Counted from the first letter of the stretch, positions 7,392-13,646 are shown. The stretch is DNA of 15,512 nt from an uncultured Peptococcaceae bacterium (GCA_900553245.1 USCP01000020.1:1-15512); one strand, 5' to 3'. Numbers and translations: made by a program. Notes: generated by a model not told the origin, from the sequence alone.

Positions 7392-7457
7392 GTTATTCAT
7401 TTATAAGCATAAGACTTGCTTATTTTTCGTCTAAATTATCAGAAATCTATGAATAAC
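7392..7457. repeat. Nested inverted repeat between wecB and atpZ
   Basis: GTTATTCAT (7392-7400) and ATGAATAAC (7449-7457) are perfect 9-bp inverted copies. Between them lies a second perfect hairpin, ATAAGCA (7403-7409) with TGCTTAT (7417-7423). The block is AT-rich and sits between the wecB stop and the atp promoter candidate. It could end wecB transcription, or be a regulator site; no clean U-run follows in the minus direction. Confidence 0.5.
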
Positions 7458-7479
7458 GGCAGTCATATTCTGACAATAT

Positions 7480-8619
7480 TTATCGCCAATCCTGTGGACG
7501 ATCGTCTGCCAGCCCCAAATAATGCTTAATAGCAGCCACAATACGTTCGCAGGCTTTACCGTCACCGTAAGGGTTCACGGCATGCTCCATGCGTGCATAT
7601 TCTTCCTCATCGGTAAAGAGGGTTTCAACCGTATCGTAGATGAGCTGGGTATCTGCGCCAACGAGACGAACGGTGCCGGCTTCAACGGCTTCCGGACGCT
7701 CGGTGTTGTCGCGGAGAACAAGCACAGGCTTGCCGATGGCAGGCGCTTCCTCTTGTAAGCCGCCGGAATCGGTCAAAACCAAATCCATGCGGTTAATAAG
7801 GTTTGCAAATGGTGCATAATCAAGCGGTTCAAACATGTGCACACGCTCTTGGTCGCTCAAGGCTTCCTTGGCAAGGGCACGCACCTTTGGATTTAAGTGC
7901 ACCGGGAAATAGAAGTGGACATCCGGGAAGCGTTCGTGGAGCTTGCGGATGGCCCGGAAGATTTGTACCATCGGTTGACCGAGATTTTCACGGACGTGCG
8001 GGGTTAAGAGCACCTTGCGCCCCGGTACATTGAGGGCTTTTTCAAGGTCGTCGTCAAAGGTATAGTCATCCTTAATGGTCATCATCAACGCGTCGATTAC
8101 GGTGTTCCCGGTGGTGTAGATGATGTCCGGGTTGATGCCTTCTCGCAAGAGATTTTCGCGAGCCTGTGGGGTCGGTGCCAGATGAATACTGGTGAGGGCA
8201 CCGGTCAGGCGACGGTTTGCCTCTTCCGGAAATGGGGAATACATATTGCCACTGCGAAGCCCTGCTTCCACGTGGCCAATTGGCACTTGCTGATAAAAGC
8301 TTGCCAACGCCCCCGCAAAGGTGGTGGTGGTGTCGCCGTGAACGAGCACCAAATCGGGCTTTTCCTTAATAACGATGCGTTCAATGCCGCGAAGGACACC
8401 GGCGGTAATATCGGTCAGGCTTTGGCCCGGCTTCATCAAATTGAGGTCATAGCTTGGATGAACATCAAAAAGCTGCAAAACCTGGTCAAGCATTTCGCGG
8501 TGCTGCGCGGTTACAACCACCAACGGCTCCAAATCCTCTGCCGCTTCCACAGCCTTTACGAGGGGCGCCATCTTGATGGCTTCGGGACGGGTCCCGAATA
8601 CAAACATGATTTTCTTCAT
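7480..8619 (-). CDS. wecB: UDP-N-acetylglucosamine 2-epimerase (non-hydrolysing)
   Basis: This cytoplasmic enzyme interconverts UDP-GlcNAc and UDP-ManNAc for wall teichoic acid or other surface polymers (also named mnaA). The 379 residues have the family order: FGTRPEAIKMAP (8-19), VHGDTTTT (D96), HVEAGLRS (E118), PFPEEANRR (E132), TPHVRENLG (H208) and TDSGGLQEEAP. These match the catalytic D95, E117, E131 and H213 of the E. coli enzyme. One oddity is that the usual HRREN/HRRES motif reads HVREN here (V209). The ATG follows GAGGTG with 5-nt spacing. It precedes the atp operon on the same strand and is divergent from the deaminase gene, an arrangement I know from Firmicutes. Confidence 0.95.
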   Translation of the reverse strand: MKKIMFVFGTRPEAIKMAPLVKAVEAAEDLEPLVVVTAQHREMLDQVLQLFDVHPSYDLNLMKPGQSLTDITAGVLRGIERIVIKEKPDLVLVHGDTTTTFAGALASFYQQVPIGHVEAGLRSGNMYSPFPEEANRRLTGALTSIHLAPTPQARENLLREGINPDIIYTTGNTVIDALMMTIKDDYTFDDDLEKALNVPGRKVLLTPHVRENLGQPMVQIFRAIRKLHERFPDVHFYFPVHLNPKVRALAKEALSDQERVHMFEPLDYAPFANLINRMDLVLTDSGGLQEEAPAIGKPVLVLRDNTERPEAVEAGTVRLVGADTQLIYDTVETLFTDEEEYARMEHAVNPYGDGKACERIVAAIKHYLGLADDRPQDWR

Positions 8620-8651
8620 TCGAACACCTCACATTCGTCGAACTTTATCAC

Positions 8652-8690
8652 GGTGTCGTAATGACACCTTGTGTTGTATTATAACACAAG
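8652..8690. promoter_or_regulatory. Two abutting dyads over the putative wecB promoter
   Basis: GGTGTC-GTAAT-GACACC (8652-8668) and CTTGTGTT-GTATTAT-AACACAAG (8668-8690) are perfect inverted repeats sharing one base. On the minus strand the second contains an extended -10, TGTTATAAT (TATAAT at 8678-8683), though no good -35 is visible. The first dyad would then lie in the 5' leader of wecB. The second dyad looks like a repressor site; the first could be an operator half or an RNA hairpin. The plus-strand promoter of the deaminase is not clear; a weak -10, TATAGA, is at 8750-8755. Confidence 0.55.
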
Positions 8691-8772
8691 CCACATAGAA
8701 CGACTACACCACCAATTTTTTTATTTTATCGCATGAAATTTTGTGATAGTATAGAACCACAATCAACAAAAA

Positions 8773-8784
8773 GGAGGCGCCTCC
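8773..8784 (+). promoter_or_regulatory. Palindromic ribosome binding site of the dCMP deaminase
   Basis: GGAGGCGCCTCC is a perfect 12-bp palindrome ending at the base before the ATG. Its left half is the Shine-Dalgarno sequence, so the right half can pair with it (GGAG-GCGC-CTCC), which could reduce ribosome access. The sequence is certain; the regulatory effect is inferred. Confidence 0.6.
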
Positions 8785-9249
8785 ATGCTTAACAGACCCG
8801 ACTGGGACACTTATTTTATGGAAATCACCCACATCATTGCCAAGCGATCCAACTGCCTGCGTCGTCAGGTCGGCGCAATTTTAGTCAAGGACCATCGCAT
8901 CATCACCACCGGCTACAACGGTGCGCCGGCAGGCATGAAGCACTGCGACGAATTGGGCGGCTGCACCCGCGAGCAAATGGGCTTTAAAAGCGGCGAGGGC
9001 CATGAATTTTGCCGCGCCCTTCACGCCGAGCAAAACGCTGTCATTCAAGCAGCCATCATGGGCGTGTCCATTTCCGGCGCCACCCTCTATTGCACCCATT
9101 CTCCATGCAGCCTTTGCGCGCGCATCTTAATTGGCGCCGGCATTGAACGCGTGGTCTATTGCGGCGACTATCCGGACGAGCTTTCCAAATCCCTCTTTGC
9201 CGAAGCCGGCATCTCCCTTGTCAAGATGGAAGCCCCAACCACTGTATAA
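8785..9249 (+). CDS. comEB: Deoxycytidylate (dCMP) deaminase
   Basis: This enzyme converts dCMP to dUMP, feeding dTMP synthesis. The 154 residues carry the zinc deaminase signature: HAEQNAV (H80, catalytic E82) and PCSLCAR (C108, C111), which is 28 residues downstream. The N-terminus DWDTYFMEITHIIAKRSNCLRRQVGAILVKD and the substrate region TGYNGAPAGMKHC are typical of the ComEB/dCMP deaminase family rather than cytidine deaminases. The ATG follows GGAGG at 7 nt. It is a single gene with its own terminator, divergent from wecB. The symbol follows the Bacillus name; no competence role is implied, and dcd-type allosteric control cannot be judged. Confidence 0.93.
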   Translation: MLNRPDWDTYFMEITHIIAKRSNCLRRQVGAILVKDHRIITTGYNGAPAGMKHCDELGGCTREQMGFKSGEGHEFCRALHAEQNAVIQAAIMGVSISGATLYCTHSPCSLCARILIGAGIERVVYCGDYPDELSKSLFAEAGISLVKMEAPTTV

Positions 9250-9254
9250 ACAAA

Positions 9255-9289
9255 AAACCACCTACCGACGTAGGTGGTTTATTTTTTTA
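9255..9289. terminator. Bidirectional terminator between dCMP deaminase and RHH gene
   Basis: An 11-bp perfect stem (9255-9265 with 9270-9280) has a CGAC loop. It is followed by an AT7 tract on the plus strand and by a run of T on the minus strand as well. It serves the two convergent transcripts. Confidence 0.9.
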
Positions 9290-9472
9290 TTCGTCATCAG
9301 TGCGTGTCTTCTTTTCACGCCCCGCTTGGCGGACAGCGTCTGTCAGAAGATACTCAATCTGACCGTTAATAGAACGAAACTCATCATCTGCCCAATGGGT
9401 CAGGGCGTCGTAGAGCTCCGGCGAAAGCCGCAAAACAATTTGCTTGCGTGCTTTCTTGGTATTTTGCGTCAT
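9287..9472 (-). CDS. Ribbon-helix-helix DNA-binding protein (Arc-like)
   Basis: A 61-residue protein with the Arc/MetJ fold pattern: a basic arm (1-10), a beta strand KQIVLRL (10-16), helix A SPELYDALTHWADDEF (17-32), the turn RSINGQ (33-38) and helix B IEYLLTDAVRQAG (39-51). RSINGQIEYLL is characteristic of Arc-family RHH proteins. Such proteins bind as dimers to short tandem sites, often in their own promoter. The ATG follows AAAGGAGG with 8-nt spacing. It is the last gene of the SPFH-DUF1648-RHH operon, 24 nt after DUF1648. No toxin gene of a known type lies beside it, so a toxin-antitoxin role is not supported. Its likely target is the palindrome at 10979-11027. Confidence 0.88.
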   Translation of the reverse strand: MTQNTKKARKQIVLRLSPELYDALTHWADDEFRSINGQIEYLLTDAVRQAGREKKTRTDDE

Positions 9473-9496
9473 CGTCGTGCCCTCCTTTCGCCGGTC

Positions 9497-10018
9497 TTAG
9501 CCACGCCACAACCAATAGAAATAAATGCCGATGGACACAAAAAGGACAAGCATAAATGCCCAAATGCCAAAAGACGGCAAGCCCATCCACACGCCCTTGG
9601 CAACCAGCATGGTGCCTTCAATGAGGTACCAGAACAATGCCACCATGAGAATGGTCGTCAGATACAAATACACGCGGGTGCCATGGACAATGTCCTCTGC
9701 CGGACGCTTGAGCATGCTCACCGGTACATTGATGCCTCTCGGAAAATGGCCACACACCAACATTAACAAGGTGCACGCCACATCCACACCGGCCAAAATG
9801 AGCAAGGAACCCTTGCCATCACTGCCGTCCACCTTGCCTTCAAAATCAAAGTGGGTCGGAATCTCGGCCGGTAAGCTACCGTAATTCAGTCCCAGACGCA
9901 CCATGGTCACTGCCAATAAAGCAATGGAGACAGCCATCAGCATTTTTTCTAAACCGGTATACTCAAGCCGATTTGGCCAATTTTCAATAATATCCGCTGC
10001 TTTTAGTTTTGCTGCCAT
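9497..10018 (-). CDS. DUF1648-domain membrane protein
   Basis: This 173-residue membrane protein has about four hydrophobic helices (near 24-45, 71-90, 115-135 and 148-170). Between the first two lies the DUF1648 signature: SLPAEIPTHFDFEGKVDGSDGKGSL (P-x-x-I-P-T-H-F-x-x-x-G). DUF1648 is found in SdpI-like immunity proteins and in many uncharacterised Firmicutes membrane proteins. Here only the domain itself is recognisable, so immunity is one option and not a call. The start ATG has AAAGGAGG 10 nt upstream. It lies 36 nt after the SPFH gene and 24 nt before the RHH gene, in one operon. Confidence 0.85.
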   Translation of the reverse strand: MAAKLKAADIIENWPNRLEYTGLEKMLMAVSIALLAVTMVRLGLNYGSLPAEIPTHFDFEGKVDGSDGKGSLLILAGVDVACTLLMLVCGHFPRGINVPVSMLKRPAEDIVHGTRVYLYLTTILMVALFWYLIEGTMLVAKGVWMGLPSFGIWAFMLVLFVSIGIYFYWLWRG

Positions 10019-10054
10019 GAGAGTACGCCTCCTTTAAAAATGAGCCATTCAAGT

Positions 10055-10957
10055 TTAATACAAGCTGCCGCTATTCACAATCGGCTGCGCATCGTGGTTG
10101 GCACAGAGCACCACCAAAAGGTTAGAGATCATGGCTGCCTTGCGTTCGTCGTCCAATTCAACCATGTCGCTGTTTTCAAGTTGTTTCAACGCCAATTCTA
10201 CCATACCGACTGCCCCATCGACAATCATCGCACGAGCATCAATGATGGCTGCCGCTTGTTGACGTTGGAGCATCGCAGAGGCGATTTCAGGGGCATACGC
10301 CAAGTGGGTAATGCGTGCTTCGAGGATTTCCAAGCCCGCCATTTCCACCTTGGATTGAATTTCTTCCTGCAAGCGTTCCGCCACTTCGAGGCTGGAGCCT
10401 TGGAGAGACTTTTCTGCATCGTTGTTGAAGCCGTCGTAAGGGTATTGGCGCACGATGCTGCGAAGGGCACTGTCACACTGGGTAGAAAGATAAGCTTCGT
10501 AGTCATCGACGTCAAAAGCCGCCTTGGCGGTATTGGTGACGCGCCAGATGACCACAATCCCGATGATGATCGGATTACCGAGTTCATCGTTAATCTTTTG
10601 CTGGCCATTGTCTAAGGTCATCGCCTTGAGGCTCATCTTGCCGCGACGCCCGACATGGCGCACCGGCACGCAGAATGGGTTGTACCAATAAAAGCCTTCG
10701 CCCTTGATGGTCCCTACATACTTCCCAAAGAGGGTGAGGACAATCGCTTCATTCGGACGAATAATCGCAAAGCCCGGCAGCGCCACAATCAGCAAAATCC
10801 CCACAAGGATACTGAGGATGAAGCCCGCACCGCCCCAAAGCATCGGTGCCAAGACTGCCCCAAGCGCCAAGAGAATCCAAACACCCAAGGCCAAGAAACC
10901 GTTTAAGGTTTTCATTTCCTTTTCTTGCATGCCACTGTTTTGTACGTCAGTTTTCAT
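10055..10957 (-). CDS. SPFH/band-7 domain membrane protein
   Basis: This 300-residue protein has two N-terminal hydrophobic segments (about 20-40 and 44-61). They are followed by an SPFH domain beginning GFAIIRPNEAIVLTLFGKYVGTIKGEGFYWYNPF (62-95), continuing through IGIVVIWRV and ALRSIVRQYP and ending in an Ala/Gln-rich helix around residues 210-230 (PEIASAMLQRQQAAAIIDAR). SPFH proteins (slipins, flotillins, prohibitins) oligomerise at membranes and form scaffolds or regulate proteases. No NfeD-type partner is present, so it is not a classical NfeD/slipin pair. AAGGAG lies about 10 nt before the ATG. It is the first gene of the operon read from the palindromic promoter at 10979-11028. Confidence 0.9.
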   Translation of the reverse strand: MKTDVQNSGMQEKEMKTLNGFLALGVWILLALGAVLAPMLWGGAGFILSILVGILLIVALPGFAIIRPNEAIVLTLFGKYVGTIKGEGFYWYNPFCVPVRHVGRRGKMSLKAMTLDNGQQKINDELGNPIIIGIVVIWRVTNTAKAAFDVDDYEAYLSTQCDSALRSIVRQYPYDGFNNDAEKSLQGSSLEVAERLQEEIQSKVEMAGLEILEARITHLAYAPEIASAMLQRQQAAAIIDARAMIVDGAVGMVELALKQLENSDMVELDDERKAAMISNLLVVLCANHDAQPIVNSGSLY

Positions 10958-10978
10958 ACTTTTTCACTCCTTCTAATG

Positions 10979-11027
10979 TGATATCATTTTGATATCTTGA
11001 TTATATCATGATATCAAAATGATATCA
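10979..11027. promoter_or_regulatory. 49-bp palindromic operator of TGATATCA boxes
   Basis: TGATATCATTTTGATATC (10979-10996) is repeated as its exact reverse complement at 11010-11027. The 13-nt centre is also mostly self-complementary (TGAT-TAT-ATCA), so the whole is a near-perfect palindrome centred on 11003. It is made of 8-bp boxes TGATATCA at 10979, 10990 (last base differs), 11009 and 11020, in pairs exactly 11 bp apart. A related TGAT/ATCA element lies at 10998-11008. It covers the whole promoter of the SPFH operon and is the likely binding site of the operon's RHH protein. Confidence 0.85.
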
Positions 11028-11028
11028 A
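11000..11028 (-). promoter_or_regulatory. Promoter of the SPFH-DUF1648-RHH operon
   Basis: On the minus strand TTGATA (-35, 11023-11028), a 17-bp spacer and TATAAT (-10, 11000-11005) make a near-consensus housekeeping promoter. Transcription would start near 10993, about 36 nt before the SPFH ATG. Every element is overlapped by a TGATATCA-type box. A weaker plus-strand promoter (TTGATA 10989-10994, 17 bp, TATCAA 11012-11017) could serve the nitroreductase gene. Confidence 0.85.
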
Positions 11029-11120
11029 CGCAAATTTAATCCAAAACTGTGGAAAACCTTGGTGCTAATGGGGTAAACTAAAGAAAAATCCTGTCTATAA
11101 GATGAAAGGAAGTGTTCGTC

Positions 11121-11621
11121 ATGAAAACCTTATTCCATCGTGTCAGCATCAGAAAGTACCAAGACCGTCCGGTAGAGCATGAAAAGCTCATCGAAATTTT
11201 ACGCGCCGGTATGCAAGCCCCTTCCGCGACCAACCAACAGCCTTGGGAATTTTATGTGGTGGAGGACCGTGCCATGATTAAGGCCCTTTCCGAAGCGAGT
11301 CCTTATGCCGGCTGTGCAGCAGGTGCACCGGTGGTGATTGTCGCCGCCTACCGTAAGGAGTGCCGCGTACCGATTTACGCCCACATTGATATGGCCATCG
11401 CCATGGAAAACATCTGGTTGGCCACCGATGCCTTGGGCTTAGGCGGCGTCTGGATCGGCACGGCGCCACAGGAAGAACGCATGGAAGCCGTGGAAAAAAT
11501 CATCGGCATGCCCGACACCCTTCGTGCTTTTGCCGTATTCCCATTGGGCTATCCGGCGGAAAGCCGCGAACAACAAGACCGTTTCGACGAAAGCCGCATC
11601 CACTGGATTGGTGAGATGTGA
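11121..11621 (+). CDS. Nitroreductase family protein
   Basis: This is a 166-residue FMN-dependent NAD(P)H oxidoreductase of the nitroreductase fold. Visible motifs are the N-terminal FHRVSIRKYQDRPV (phosphate-binding Arg/Ser region), MQAPSATNQQPWEFYVV (FMN-binding), the dimer helix AHIDMAIAMENIWLATDALGLGGVWIG, and the C-terminal strand AVFPLGYPAE. It is a short member; the physiological substrate cannot be told. I start at the ATG of MKTLFH, about 10 nt after AAAGGA, rather than the GTG three codons earlier, which crowds that site. It overlaps the next gene as TGATG, so the two are co-transcribed. It is divergent from the SPFH operon. Confidence 0.92.
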   Translation: MKTLFHRVSIRKYQDRPVEHEKLIEILRAGMQAPSATNQQPWEFYVVEDRAMIKALSEASPYAGCAAGAPVVIVAAYRKECRVPIYAHIDMAIAMENIWLATDALGLGGVWIGTAPQEERMEAVEKIIGMPDTLRAFAVFPLGYPAESREQQDRFDESRIHWIGEM

Positions 11622-12253
11622 TGTCTTACCTTTGTCCCGACTACAGCCGCTCTGCCCTTCTGATTGTTGATTTTCAAAACGATTGTATTCTCCCCAATGC
11701 CCCTTTTAAAATTGCCGAAAACATCGACATCCTGCCTACCCTTGCGCGCCTTTGCCAAGGGATGCGCGAGGCAGAGCGGCCCATCGTTCACATCGTGCGC
11801 GGCTATCTCGCAGACGGCTCTAACGCCGACCTCTGCCGTCGCCGTGCCCTCGAAAAAGGGCTCACGCTATTCCGGCCAGACACCGAGGGCGCTGATTTTC
11901 CGAGTGCTCTTAAACCGCAGGATGCACCAGCCCTTGATTGGCGAGCGCTCTTAAAAGGCAACGTACAGACCTTGGGACGCTGGGATTATGTCCTCTACAA
12001 GCCACGCTGGGGCGCGTTTTATAAAACGCCCCTCGAGGATTTTCTGCGCGCCCACGACATTCACACCCTGATTGTGGCAGGCTGCAATTACCCAAATTGC
12101 CCTCGTACCACCATCTATGAAGCCAGCGAACGCGACTTCCGCTTGGTATTGGCTCAGGATGCCATGAGCCGCCTCGACGCCCGAGGCCTTGAGGAGATGG
12201 CCAACATCGGCGTTCACCTTGCCACCACCGAAGAGATTCTAAAAGCCCTCTAG
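11621..12253 (+). CDS. Isochorismatase-family cysteine hydrolase
   Basis: This 210-residue protein has the alpha/beta fold of isochorismatase-like hydrolases. The putative catalytic triad is D17 (LLIVDFQND), K127 (LYKPRWGAF) and C160 (GCNYPNCPRTTIYEASERDF). The long insertion between the first strand and the Lys motif and the GCNYPNCPRTT form of the nucleophile loop mark a subfamily whose substrate I do not know; nicotinamidase and isochorismatase are both possible relatives. The ATG at 11621 overlaps the nitroreductase stop (TGATG), with GGTGAG about 6 nt upstream; a GTG one codon earlier is the alternative. The tight overlap suggests coupled translation and perhaps a shared pathway. Confidence 0.9.
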   Translation: MSYLCPDYSRSALLIVDFQNDCILPNAPFKIAENIDILPTLARLCQGMREAERPIVHIVRGYLADGSNADLCRRRALEKGLTLFRPDTEGADFPSALKPQDAPALDWRALLKGNVQTLGRWDYVLYKPRWGAFYKTPLEDFLRAHDIHTLIVAGCNYPNCPRTTIYEASERDFRLVLAQDAMSRLDARGLEEMANIGVHLATTEEILKAL

Positions 12254-12269
12254 ACCGCCCTACAAGCGG

Positions 12270-12289
12270 CTGTCAAAGGTCTTTGACAG
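12270..12289. repeat. Perfect 20-bp dyad upstream of the XRE gene
   Basis: CTGTCAAAG-GT-CTTTGACAG has perfect 9-bp arms. It is 17 nt after the hydrolase stop and about 85 nt before the XRE gene. No T-run follows, so it is a poor terminator. The right arm contains TTGACA (12284-12289), a perfect -35 hexamer, but no good -10 stands at 16-18 bp. A regulator site or mRNA-end hairpin are both possible. Confidence 0.5.
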
Positions 12290-12373
12290 ACCAAAAGGGT
12301 GCATGACAAAGGCCTTGGGTGGCTCATTTTTGGCAGTTGACCTATCATCAAATGTGAAAGGAGATGCAAACAC

Positions 12374-12949
12374 ATGGAACTTGCAGAACACATCAAGCAG
12401 TATCGAAAGGAACTGGGACTCAGTCAGGAGGACCTCGCCGAGCGCATTTATGTGTCTCGCCAATCCGTCTCCAACTGGGAAACGGGCAAGACCTATCCGG
12501 ACATCCATACCCTGCTTCTTTTGGCCGACGTGTTTGACACCTCCCTCGATACACTTGTGAAGGGAGACTTACCAAAAATGAAAGCTATGATTAACGAAGA
12601 AGATCGTGCCACCTACAAAAGAGACAGTAACATCTTTTCGGCGTTGTTTTTTGCCTGCTTGATTGCCCTTGTGCCCCTCTTTGCCGTCTTTGACATCCTA
12701 GGCTTTGTCCTCTACCTCTGTCTGTGGGGCATTACCATGGTTTACGCCATCCGCGTGGAGAAACACAAAAAGCACTTTGACACCCAAACCATTCGCGAAA
12801 TCACCGCCTTTACTGAAGGCGTGACCCTAGACGAAATTGAAAAAACCAAGGAAATCGGCAAACGTCCTTATCAAAAAGTCCTCGTTGTCGCAGGCTTTAC
12901 CGCCCTCGCTGCCATCGTAAACATCGCCTTGGCCTACTGGCTCCTCTAA
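12374..12949 (+). CDS. XRE-family regulator with C-terminal membrane domain
   Basis: This 191-residue protein has two parts. Residues 6-61 form an XRE helix-turn-helix domain (IKQYRKELGLSQEDLAERIYVSRQSVSNWETGKTYPD...LLLLADVFDTSLDTLV), very typical of Firmicutes regulators. After a charged linker, residues 86-126 hold two hydrophobic helices and 169-190 a third. Such membrane-tethered XRE proteins are common in Firmicutes and usually control nearby genes or their own; the signal is unknown. The ATG follows AAAGGAG with 10-nt spacing. It stands alone, ending in a terminator at 12952-12995. Confidence 0.9.
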   Translation: MELAEHIKQYRKELGLSQEDLAERIYVSRQSVSNWETGKTYPDIHTLLLLADVFDTSLDTLVKGDLPKMKAMINEEDRATYKRDSNIFSALFFACLIALVPLFAVFDILGFVLYLCLWGITMVYAIRVEKHKKHFDTQTIREITAFTEGVTLDEIEKTKEIGKRPYQKVLVVAGFTALAAIVNIALAYWLL

Positions 12950-12951
12950 TG

Positions 12952-12995
12952 CAAACACCCCCGCCTCTCCCAATACGGAGAAGCGGGGGTGTTTG
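12952..12995 (+). terminator. Terminator after the XRE gene
   Basis: A perfect 13-bp stem (12952-12964 with 12983-12995) contains five G-C pairs in a row. An inner TCTCC/GGAGA helix continues it. The tail is only moderately T-rich (TTTGTGT). Confidence 0.8.
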
Positions 12996-13026
12996 TGTAT
13001 CGCAAGCAAGGAAGACGCACCGACCA

Positions 13027-13056
13027 TTGACAATCCTCGCCCACTCTGCCTACAAT
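13027..13056 (+). promoter_or_regulatory. Promoter of the TetR-family gene
   Basis: TTGACA (13027-13032), an 18-bp spacer and TACAAT (13051-13056) form a near-consensus housekeeping promoter. Transcription would start near 13063, giving a leader of about 44 nt before the TetR-family ATG. Confidence 0.8.
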
Positions 13057-13106
13057 AGCGGTAATTGCGCATACACCCCGATGGTTAAGAGGAAAGGAGA
13101 CACACG

Positions 13107-13646
13107 ATGGCAAACCTCACACAAAAAGCACTGATTCGCGAATTCGAAGCCATGCTGACCGACATGCCCTTTGGAAAAATCACGGTCTCTGCCTTGATTG
13201 CCCGCTGTGAGGTGAGCTCCAACACTTTTTACTATCATTTTCATGACATCTACGACCTCTTAGGCAGCTGGATTGCGGTTAAAAGAAGCGGCTTCTTGCA
13301 AGAACGCGACGCCGAGGAGCCTTGGGATGTACGACTCAAGGCATTTTTCCGTACCCTCAAGGCACACCAAGCGCCGATGCAGCATCTTTTTGACGACCTC
13401 AGTCGGGAGCGTCTTGAACGCCATGTATTTGAAGTCTCAAAGCCGTGGTTTTACAACTATCTCCGCACCACCACCGCCAATCAATCCATCGATGAACACA
13501 CCCTGCAAGGCCTCGCCGATTGTTGCTGCTACGCCTTTTACGGGCTCCTATTGGAATTTATCCGTAGCAATGCCGAGGCGGCGGTGGCCCGTTTGCACAC
13601 CATTTTTGGCGCGGTATTGGGTCAGACGGCCACCACGCCCCAATAA
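13107..13646 (+). CDS. TetR/AcrR-family transcriptional regulator
   Basis: A 179-residue regulator with an N-terminal TetR helix-turn-helix (about 23-50: GKITVSALIARCEVSSNTFYYHFHDIYDLL). NTFYYHFHDIYDLL is the recognition helix and the start of helix 4. The C-terminal ligand-binding half is helical and contains a Cys-rich stretch, LADCCCYAFYG, of unknown meaning. It resembles TetR proteins of the DhaS type in the HTH. The ATG follows AAAGGAG about 9 nt upstream. Its own promoter and an 18-bp stem terminator make it monocistronic; its target may be the DUF308 gene downstream, but that is a guess. Confidence 0.9.
   Translation: MANLTQKALIREFEAMLTDMPFGKITVSALIARCEVSSNTFYYHFHDIYDLLGSWIAVKRSGFLQERDAEEPWDVRLKAFFRTLKAHQAPMQHLFDDLSRERLERHVFEVSKPWFYNYLRTTTANQSIDEHTLQGLADCCCYAFYGLLLEFIRSNAEAAVARLHTIFGAVLGQTATTPQ

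Noticed and set aside
9287..10018. Toxin-antitoxin pair formed by the RHH gene and DUF1648 gene
   Set aside because: RHH proteins are often antitoxins, but the neighbour is a 173-residue multi-helix membrane protein and not a recognisable toxin, and the order (RHH last) is atypical.
10055..10957. Classical slipin-NfeD pair
   Set aside because: No NfeD-like protease or OB-fold protein is next to the SPFH gene.
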